Below are positions 57,301 through 64,000 of a stretch of 64,000 nucleotides of DNA, one piece after another. Numbering within the stretch: the first letter of the stretch is position 1; every line of letters begins with the position of its first letter. This stretch comes from Crambe crambe (taxonomy: Eukaryota > Porifera > Demospongiae > Poecilosclerida > Crambeidae). The notes under the pieces are model-generated. The model had not been told where the DNA came from. It saw nothing but the letters and a program-made list of their open reading frames with translations, and did no database searches. The translations under genes were made by a program, and so were the position numbers. The stretch is from positions 4,371,563 to 4,435,562 of the forward strand of contig OZ004594.1 of assembly GCA_963924555.1 (NCBI GenBank), written 5' to 3'.

Positions 57301-60300
57301 ACTATTGCATTATTATATTTTGCCTGGTATTCCTGGCATAGTTTTGATCACAAAGCTATCCTTTGTAATCTTGAACTAAAATCACCATTGATTTTTATCC
57401 AATAGTTTATTGTTTAGAAATACAGCCATGAAACAAGCTATTCACTAGCTGATCATTTTACTTATTAGCAAATAATTTTATATGCATAACTCATCTAAGA
57501 TTTCCTCCTTGGATTGTTTAAAGATGGTACCTAGCTATAGAATAGAATATGCTTTTATGCTGTGATGAGTTGATGTGTACAATTCTACTTTTCTCCATAA
57601 TTTTTGTTGGGGAGTAAAAAGTTATTTTAAAACTGAAATTGTTTCCCCAAGTCCTGAATGAATACAGTATGAACATACACAGTGTTTATAATTTTTTGAT
57701 GTTTTGATTAGGAATAAACCATCGATATGATAGCATGGCTTATCCTCAAACTGAGACCAAGAATTTCATAATAAGAGGATTTGATTATTTGAAAAATCGC
57801 TGGACTGGTCAGGAACCTGCAAAGGGTGAATTAATAATCCCTAATCATGAATCCATGCAGTCGGAAGCACTAAAACTATATCTTGATCGCTGTAAAAGTG
57901 TTTTACTGGAACTCAAGGTATCCAATATTCCAGAAGTGTGTAGAGAAATGTTGCACATATTTTATAAGCTCAATAACTGTTGGATATGGAGTGATGGGAG
58001 ACCTATGCCACAATTTTGGAAATGTGAACAACTGATTGAAGTGAGTAGAATCAGTGAATGCATGGCATTGTAGCTACCACCTATACAATAGCCAATTGCC
58101 TTTACTACTGTACCTTGTAGTAGTGTGGCTAAAGTCTACACCTTGTACCTCGTACGTTCTGAGCAATGCATGCCTGCCCCACAATGCTTGCACTTCCCTA
58201 GTAGATATGGACTTCTTTACAAAATCTACTTAGCTACCCACTGGTTTATGTAATAAATAATTATGGTCAGCTCATCGGTGCAGTTGAGGAAATTGACACC
58301 AATGATTGATCAAGGCATAGCTGCTTTAGCGGTTGAGTTTCTCTACAATGGTAGTATTCTAGAGTGTCTCTTTTGCCCAGAGTAAGTGCTAGCTTAGTAA
58401 GGAATAGGAAGTGCTAGCTTAGTAAGGGGTAATTTACTCTTGTTCATGAACTTTTTCAAATCTTACACACAGCCATCCCACTTGTCTGTTTATTTATGTA
58501 TTTATTTATTTATTCTATTTAGGTTATGATTGAGCATATGCTCTCTATTGTTAGTGAACTTCATAGCTACGACATTGATAATGCAAGTTTCAATGGGAGA
58601 AGGATAGCATCAGTTTTGACTATTATGTGCTCTTTATATGCTCTGATTCCAAGGTATACACTGCTGGAAAGTATCTCTTATAAAAGCATATCCCAGATGT
58701 TGTCAATGCTTCGTCTTATGCCAGATATGCATCACAAAAGATGTTTGGATTATGAATACTTGATACAAAGTGATTTGATCCCTGAATATTATAGGGTAGT
58801 TGTGAAAGAGACATTATATGGATTTGTCTCACATTTGAGTCACAAGAAATTTTTTCAGGCACCAGAATGGCTATATTCTATACCTCTGGGACACTTTTTA
58901 GCTGGTATTTCATATCCATTTAAAGAGTTTAATCTTGATCCTGAAAGAATTGAGTTTGGAGATAGGCTGTTTGGATTTGCATCTATCAGATCAGAAACCA
59001 ATAGTGACAAAAATAGCAGGTACGTTGTGGTTTTAAAAAGTATTGTAGCTATGTGTATTGAGTACGTGATTGTTTTCTCCTTAAGGATTGTAGAGACTTT
59101 GTATGATTCATTGGAACCACTGACAATCCTGGATCCTATGTTATTATGTGGATTCATATACATATGCCCAAAGCAGGAGCTTGCTAAACTTGTGTCTAAG
59201 GTTGATCCCTTCATATCTACATCATTCCTGGCAAAAGTGATTCGTGACGGTGGTAGAGGACTTAACACCAAGGAGGTAACCTTTAGCTATGGCTTTCTTT
59301 AAGTTCAAATAATTCATGATAATTGTAATTTCGTATCTACAGCTAGCTTGTTTTTTATGATTTTTTGTTTGTTTTTTTTTTGTTGTTTTTTTTTTGTCAA
59401 CTTAACAAGATACAAGCAAATTATGATATGCATTAATTTATGGCACATAGATAGAAGATATAACTTCAGTTGCAGTTGCAATTGCACACACTTTAGCCTC
59501 ACGGAAGAATGCAGTGTAAGTTATAGAACTACCTATATATTTAAATAAAATGCTATATAATTTTTTACTTGTAGAATGCGTTTATTGATGCCTACACTGA
59601 ATGCAGCCATGCACCTGCTATCAGTAAACAAGTCAGAACTCAAGCCATCATTTCCTGGCCGTGTTAAATTATTGAATTGTCTCATCATAATTGTACTTGA
59701 AAGTGTCAAGCAGATCTATAAATCAGACCACAGGGCGATTTTGCACCAATTCACTACAGAAAAACTTCATAATCTACATGATATACTGAATCAATGGTTC
59801 AATATGCATGTTGGCTTCTCTTTTGGAGCATCAATCAGCTGGCACAGGAATACTGTATCGAAAGAGATTGAGGTAAGTAATCATTAGCTAGTTATATTGT
59901 TAGAAAGATTGTCTCTATGGCATTTATATCAGTGTGGTGGTTAACTGTGTATGCATGAATGGAGTTTAGTGGTAAAATATTGTTGTAAGTAATTTACCAC
60001 TTCTTTTGCAAATGTGTATCTCATCTAACTATAGTAAGCCATTTGAAAGCTATAGTTAGATGAGATATGCATTTGCGAAAGAAAGTCAGCTTTATGGATC
60101 CGAAAGGCCATGATTTATATTGGTTAGCTAGCTAGGTATAATTTAACTAAATATCGATAAGGGTAAGGTATAGAAATGACATGTGTACTGTCTTGGACTC
60201 TTGGTAGAGTGTATTCAAGGACTTACAACTCTTCTTTTATTGATGACGTGAGGTATAGTGCATGTGCAGGCATGCATGGACGTGTTTACGTGAGCTATAT

Positions 60301-62046
60301 GCATAGCTGTTAATTCATACACATGCATGTGACTTGATTCCATGATGTGGTTTCATAATGCAGCTGGTCCTTATCATATGTTACAGCATGAAAAATGAAG
60401 CTATTGCCTAAGCAGGCGAATCCGTGAATCTTTCTTCTCTTTTTTAAGCCGCTAGTTACACTTGAATCTAACTTTAGCTAAATAAGATCTACATTGTATA
60501 TAATGGTATGTGGTGGTTGAGTGGTACGTGAGTATGAAGAAGAAGAAGAAGAAGACGACGAAGAAGGAGAGAGAGAGAGAGATTTGACTATATCTGAGAT
60601 ACTTTTGTGTACCACACTCTCTACTAATGATTAATTTATGTAGATATGGAAGACTATTATTCCTGTGGACATTAAATGTGGTGAAGTTCAAAGCATGTGG
60701 GAGGATGGTGTTGTCAGGGAAATTGTCAATCGAAGAGTTGATGGAGTGGTATGTTGGAAATTATTATGCATGCATATTAGCATTGGTATCTGCATCAGTA
60801 TCTAACATTTTCATCAGCTATAGATAATTGGATATGCATTGATTTGTGTAATAATAATAAGTGTCTGAAATTTTATACAGTCAATGAACAAGAGGATGGA
60901 ATTATTACAGTCTTTGGAATCAGAAGCAGATGTTCCAAGTGTGATTATAAATGCCTTCCTTGATGCTATCATGGACTGTATCAATATTTTAGTAAGTAGA
61001 TATATGTATACATTACGTATTGTATTAACTGTCAATATTATTTTTAGACCTCTGAGGATCTACAAAAGCTTTTTTTTAGCAAGATCAGTCAGAAGAGTGT
61101 TGGAAGAATAATTGATGAAATTTTAACTCGGCGATACCCAGTGGAAACACAGTCTATATCATTTGATGAGCTTCTTGGTTGGGATATGTGGAAAACTTTT
61201 ATCAAGATTCACAGTAAGTTCGCAGCATTAGTTATAATTATTTCCACAGGAAGAAAATCTCATTTCAAATGGGCATTATTTAGAGTACCATGTGATAAGG
61301 CTGCAAAGATGCATAGTAAGCCATGTAAGCTTATAGGGAAGAGTAGCTAAACAAAAGAAAGAAGCTGCTTATAAGCAACATGATTGAGCTTGGGCAAGAA
61401 AACCAGCACCTAACAGTTAATATGCGCTTATACGTGAGGTGTGCCTAATATTGAATGAGTATGGTGTTGTATGAAACCAACTTGCTAAGTACTAAAAATA
61501 CAACCGAGGTGAAAATATTGCTGAAAGAGTTATCAAAAAAGAATCTCTGTATAAATTTGTAGGATGTGTTTAGTGTATTATGTGGGACCCTGCTCTAGAA
61601 TATACAAGGAATCACTTTGATGTAGCTAGTGGTCTTACGTGAATAGATCCATTCAATTTTTTGATAGTGGAAAATGACTAAATGCATGCTAATGATTTTT
61701 ATTAATATAACAGGAAAGTCAGCTGATTCCAAGGCATCAGGGAAGTCTACGGAATCTGCAAGTATTCTATCAAAACGTTGTGAACTGTTATGTACATGTG
61801 CTGAGTCTATACTTGAGGATATTTGTGCCAGAACTAAAAGTGGGAAGATCACTCTTGATGAACTCTCCACTATGAAGAAGCGAACAAAACATGTTGAGCT
61901 TTTGTTTGATGAAAGCAGTTCAAGTATGGAGGAAGCCAGTTCTTTAAAGCAGTCTTTGAGGGAACGATATGAAGAATATGAGAAACTTAAGGATTACCTC
62001 AAACTACTGGGACAGCTCTGTCAAAGTGTTACAGTACGAGTGGAAG
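45366..62046 (+). CDS. RNF213: Second RNF213-like gene, 5' part (zinc ribbons, CBM20-like domain, stalk)
   Basis: Thirteen exons join in one frame (3829 nt): 45366-46589, 46637-46752, 54075-54275, 57010-57203, 57712-58040, 58523-59019, 59086-59275, 59451-59515, 59575-59872, 60644-60748, 60881-60991, 61048-61213 and 61714-62046. The start ATG opens MSGVKWSCKYC, a zinc ribbon (CxxC, CPKC), then a second one (FCKSC, CLKC); vertebrate RNF213 also begins with a zinc ribbon. A long polar, low-complexity tail follows. CBM20-like strands are HLRFGHEKLGDW and AYKYCV / VNRCL. The stalk (FNGRRIASVLTIMC, LEPLTILDPMLL, ISFDELLGWDMW) parallels gene 1 exon by exon. The AAA core and E3 are not in the window: after the donor at 62047 only repeats are seen. 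It could be a full gene continuing beyond 64000 or a truncated copy. The frame is open throughout. Confidence 0.85.
46101..46496 (+). repeat. 132-bp coding tandem repeat, three copies
   Basis: Units start at 46101, 46233 and 46365 and are almost identical at the base level. Each encodes 44 residues that include DQKNIPQQKLDDKKDD and NQQQESDQQSKD. The unit length is a multiple of three, so the frame of exon 1 of the second RNF213-like gene is kept. Near-identity points to recent expansion within the disordered N-terminal tail. Confidence 0.95.
46753..48020. other. First part of intron 2 of the second RNF213-like gene
   Basis: Apart from the small hairpin at 47477-47612 no feature is supported. 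CACAATGCTTGCATTTCCCT near 47025 recurs near 58174 in another intron of the same gene. Confidence 0.5.
47477..47612. repeat. Small hairpin MITE, family member 4
   Basis: TGATCTTGCAGAATACTAAA, ACATAGCTTCCTTTAAACTC and GCTATGTAAATTTTGGTTTT reproduce the family layout, with CTAGATCACTGTAATCTGTT at the end. It is located in intron 2 of the second RNF213-like gene. Confidence 0.8.
48021..48958. mobile_element. Element bounded by about 43-bp inverted repeats
   Basis: The left arm 48021-48063 (GTGACACGCTATATGAAAAC, then CAGGAATGTTACTCA) is repeated as its complement at 48914-48958. The interior of about 850 bp has no recognisable gene. The right end abuts composite repeat copy A. Probably a non-autonomous DNA transposon. 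Confidence 0.65.
48960..50100. repeat. Composite repeat, copy A: long hairpin followed by about 850 bp
   Basis: 48960-49237 is a hairpin with arms of about 130 bp (AAGTAAAGAAAAAACATTTA at one end, complement at the other). The following sequence to 50100 (landmarks GTTGCAATGTTGGATCAC, AAATAATGCACACCTCA, AGAAGAAATGGCTTT, GCAGCTACAACTTACTGTTT) recurs in the same order at 62300-62895. It lies in intron 2 of the second RNF213-like gene. Confidence 0.85.
50471..50833 (+). CDS. HIRAN-domain-like protein, 120 residues
   Basis: A single open exon with ATG at 50471. The pattern RGYHVYRDIWNASIGETL, then CEREPTNEKDRYAVAVKK and IVGRVPRKISQ, resembles the HIRAN domain, a small beta-barrel that binds DNA ends in helicases such as HLTF and also occurs alone. 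It lies wholly inside the pogo-type element and converges on its transposase. Unlike the transposase it is unbroken, so it may still be expressed, or may simply be shorter and luckier. Its role in the element's life cycle is unknown to me. Confidence 0.65.
   Translation: MVASASAEFQITYCVRGYHVYRDIWNASIGETLVCEREPTNEKDRYAVAVKKAGTIVGRVPRKISQMCLLFLLRGGSILCTVEGVKRYSSDLVQGGLEILCSYLFIGKPKEINKLKSNVT
50835..52285 (-). pseudogene. Pogo/DDE_1-type transposase, decayed
   Basis: Reading from 52285 the first exon begins MSLLKYFKQKDGLPDPK, then meets a stop near 52207. The next segments give ARWEESRSKKREPYK and, after a short intron, TATERAEIGRYSQMNGVAAA. Then comes the DDE core: NWDQTGMKIVP (first Asp), IMDNF (second Asp) and LLPANTTDLLQPMD, typical of the DDE_1 family. 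The reading frame shifts between NIILKELE (stop at 51395) and IMDNF, and again at about 51340 and 51255. The C-terminal part with an acidic tail (ESISEDFSDGESSD) ends at 50835. The several breaks mean this copy cannot make a working transposase. Confidence 0.8.
53120..53394. repeat. Long hairpin MITE
   Basis: Arms beginning AAGGAAAAAAATTATGCT at 53120 and the complement ending at 53394 pair over about 110 bp with modest divergence, around a loop near 53220-53280. Noncoding; within intron 2 of the second RNF213-like gene. Confidence 0.85.
54498..55150 (+). repeat. tRNA-derived SINE-like repeats with GTAT satellite
   Basis: Two related units share GGAGTCACTGGCAGTGAGTG, GTGCCCACACCACTTGT and TTGCCAGCACTGGCTC. 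The block at 54778-54840 has an A-box-like TGGCAGTGAGTGG and a B-box-like GTTTGAGTCCC, with the spacing of a tRNA-like Pol III promoter. (GTAT)n runs at 54461-54500 and 54695-54768 link the units. Located in intron 3 of the second RNF213-like gene. Confidence 0.5.
55151..57009. other. Second part of intron 3 of the second RNF213-like gene
   Basis: No exon or protein motif seen. At 56696 TTACCGTATTTTCGCG resembles the start of the CCGTA-type transposon ends at 50336 and 63444, but no matching right end was found. Confidence 0.45.
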
Positions 62047-62057
62047 GTAAAAAATTT

Positions 62058-62895
62058 AAGTAAAGAAAAAACATTAATAAGGTGATGTAGCTAGTTAGCT
62101 GATCAAAAAGAGTTGGAGCAAAGGCTGAATGGATGAGATTATGCAAGGATGAAGTCGAATGTTGGCAAGTCACCTAGTGACCTCACCCGGATTCGATTCA
62201 TCCTCATCAATTCAGCCCTTGTACCAACTCCTTTTGACCAGTTATCCCTACATCACCTTCAATAATTTTTTTATTTGTTATTGTTGTTGTTTTTTTTTCT
62301 TATTATTTCTATTATTTTAAAATGGAATGTAATTTCTTTTGCAAGGTCATAGTGCTGTATCTATAACCATCTCACTGTTATGCCACTATTTGGGTCTTTT
62401 TGCAAAAGGTGGTAGATGGTGTTGTTTTTGTTTTGTTATTTTTGGTAATAGTTGGAGAGGGCAAGGTTATATATCACTGAAGTTCAATTGCACAATTAAA
62501 ATCCTTGCTTCATGAATTCATAGCTCTTGTGTGTTGCAATGTTGGATCACAATCAAGCTTGGTAAGCTATTAAAGTCTGAGCTGCTCGATCAGTCTGCTA
62601 GCTTTTTCTAAATAATGCACACCTCAAAGGCAGCTTATGAGCTCGAGCATTGCAAGTTTACACATTGTCCTTACAGGCATTGCTGATATATCTTTATCAG
62701 AAGAAATGGCTTTTTGTTTGAGAAATTCGAAAGTGACAGAGCTCTTAGAGTCATTGCAACTAACGTCAGTCTTTCAGTCTCCTTTTTAAGAATATGCCTG
62801 ATGTGCATAAAATATAAAGATAGCTAAGCAGTCATAGCAACTACAACTTACTATTTTTTTGAGAGAGTCCAACTTCATTTTATACTAGTCAGCAG
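62058..62895. repeat. Composite repeat, copy B, just after the last visible exon
   Basis: Begins 12 bp after the splice donor at 62047 with AAGTAAAGAAAAAACATTAA. It has a more diverged hairpin to about 62263 and then the same landmark order as copy A (TTGCAATGTTGGATCACAAT, AATAATGCACACCTCA, AGAAGAAATGGCTTTT, CAACTACAACTTACTATTTT). It fills the intron where the next RNF213 exon would be expected. Confidence 0.8.
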
Positions 62896-63443
62896 GTTTG
62901 ATTTTTCTGTCGCATTTGTAGCTTTTTATTGTCAGCTAGATACCTGATGCCTACATAGCTATTAGGTATTGAATAGCATTATTAACCCTCAGCGCATGCG
63001 CAAGGGTTTTAGTAATTGTTTTGTCTGTTTAGTAATCATTTTGTCTGTTTTTTCTGTCTGTCTGTCACGCCTTGATCTAGGAGCTAGTGCACTGACCACA
63101 GTTAAAACAGCTACGAGCACAGAGCAGCTGATGTTTCGTTGATTTAAAAAAAGCAAAATCCTTCTGTCTTTGAAAAAAGCGTGCATTCCTATATAGCAGC
63201 CATGAGAGGCGGAGAAGAGGTGTGGCCGTCTAGAAGTATATCTCACACTGACAGCTGGACTGTTGAAAAGATGCACCTGAACAGTTGAAAATTCAGGATA
63301 GCTAGCTAACCAAGCCGGTGAACAGTCGTTCTCTAGTCAGTCAAAAATATCGAAGTTTGATGATGACAGTTTACGCATGCGTGAAATTGTTTCTGGATCT
63401 AGTGTTATGAATATACAAGGTTGAGATAGCTACAGTTTATCTA

Positions 63444-63931
63444 CCGTATAGCGGCTATATTTCAAGGGGCGAAAGTTTCACGATTATTCACGATTTAGAA
63501 AAAACAAAAACTTCCATGTGCGCGCATGCACGCACACAGAACTATGAGCTAGTTATATCTAGCTAGCTGAAGCTTCGATGGCATGCACGTCTAGGCCATC
63601 TTTCGTTTGAGACCATGTTCTAGACAGGTTAAATTCAAAACAATACCTGGAATGCCATAGTTAGCGAAGTGTTATATTGTGTAGCAATCCTTTTGCCGTG
63701 GCATGACGATGATAGACGTTCTGCCGCTTCGAAGCCATCAGATCATCTGATCATGTGGTTCTATTTTTCTTCAGCGAGGTGAGTCTAGAGTCACAGACGC
63801 ATGAACTAGACGCAACTCTAGTGAAGAGTCTGGATTTGCCAAAGTGATTCGCGTGGTTAAATATTCACAGACAAAAGAGAAATCGCGAAATCCGCGAAAC
63901 TTTCGTCCCTCGAAATATACCCGCTATACGG
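63444..63931. mobile_element. TA-flanked MITE, about 490 bp
   Basis: Ends CCGTATAGCGGCTATATTTC at 63444 and its near-complement ending at 63931 give inverted repeats of about 38 bp with a few mismatches, each flanked by TA. The end sequence CCGTA is shared with the pogo-type element at 50336, so it may be mobilised by a related transposase. No coding content. Confidence 0.8.
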
Positions 63932-64000
63932 TATGAACCTGCACTGAGGGTTTGCACTTTAGTGTTTTTCATTTTTATGGCATCAGTTTATAAGTCTCTA

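Noticed and set aside
59348..59548. Plus-strand frame MFFMIFCLFFFCCFFF
   Set aside because: T-rich intron sequence; the real small exon here is 59451-59515 in another frame, which keeps phase with its neighbours.

Overview
This looks like nuclear DNA of an early-branching marine invertebrate, most likely a demosponge of the Amphimedon type. That is inference from the AT-rich composition, the many 60-150 bp GT-AG introns, a metazoan RNF213 (mysterin) gene, a death-fold gene of a style common in sponges, and dense small DNA transposons with GCTAGCTA-rich spacers. There is no bacterial operon structure, and I saw no tRNA or rRNA gene.

Left half (1-24965, minus strand): almost all of one giant RNF213-like gene. 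I could chain 62 exons in one continuous frame (13199 nt, about 4400 codons). They encode a CBM20-like fold, an alpha-helical stalk, dynein-like AAA units with intact AAA3 and AAA4 nucleotide-binding motifs, the E3 shell and an RZ-type zinc finger. The C-terminal tail runs off the left edge and the first exon was not found. The RING finger that vertebrate RNF213 carries inside the E3 shell is absent, and the frame runs straight across the place where it should be.

Middle (25000-45300): a transposon-rich spacer. It holds a complete three-exon minus-strand gene for a CARD-like protein (32361-34276), a broken MULE transposase (37280-38781), two RecQ-like helicase scraps, two ubiquitin-specific-protease-like scraps, a TTAA-flanked piggyBac-type MITE, a 30-bp minisatellite and several long hairpins.

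Right half (45366-64000, plus strand): the 5' part of a second RNF213-like gene, divergent from the first. Its first exon encodes two zinc ribbons and a low-complexity tail with a 132-bp unit repeated three times. Twelve further exons to 62046 match the first gene exon by exon. Intron 2 (7.3 kb) contains a pogo-type transposon carrying an intact HIRAN-domain gene. The gene is open at the last splice donor, and 62047-64000 holds only repeats, so the AAA core and E3 part lie beyond the window or are lost.

Together the locus pairs two giant ATPase/E3 genes with a CARD-type adaptor candidate, which suggests an innate-immune neighbourhood. RNF213 is known to ubiquitylate bacterial LPS through its RZ finger and to act in lipid-droplet and antimicrobial biology. 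The functional link here is inference.
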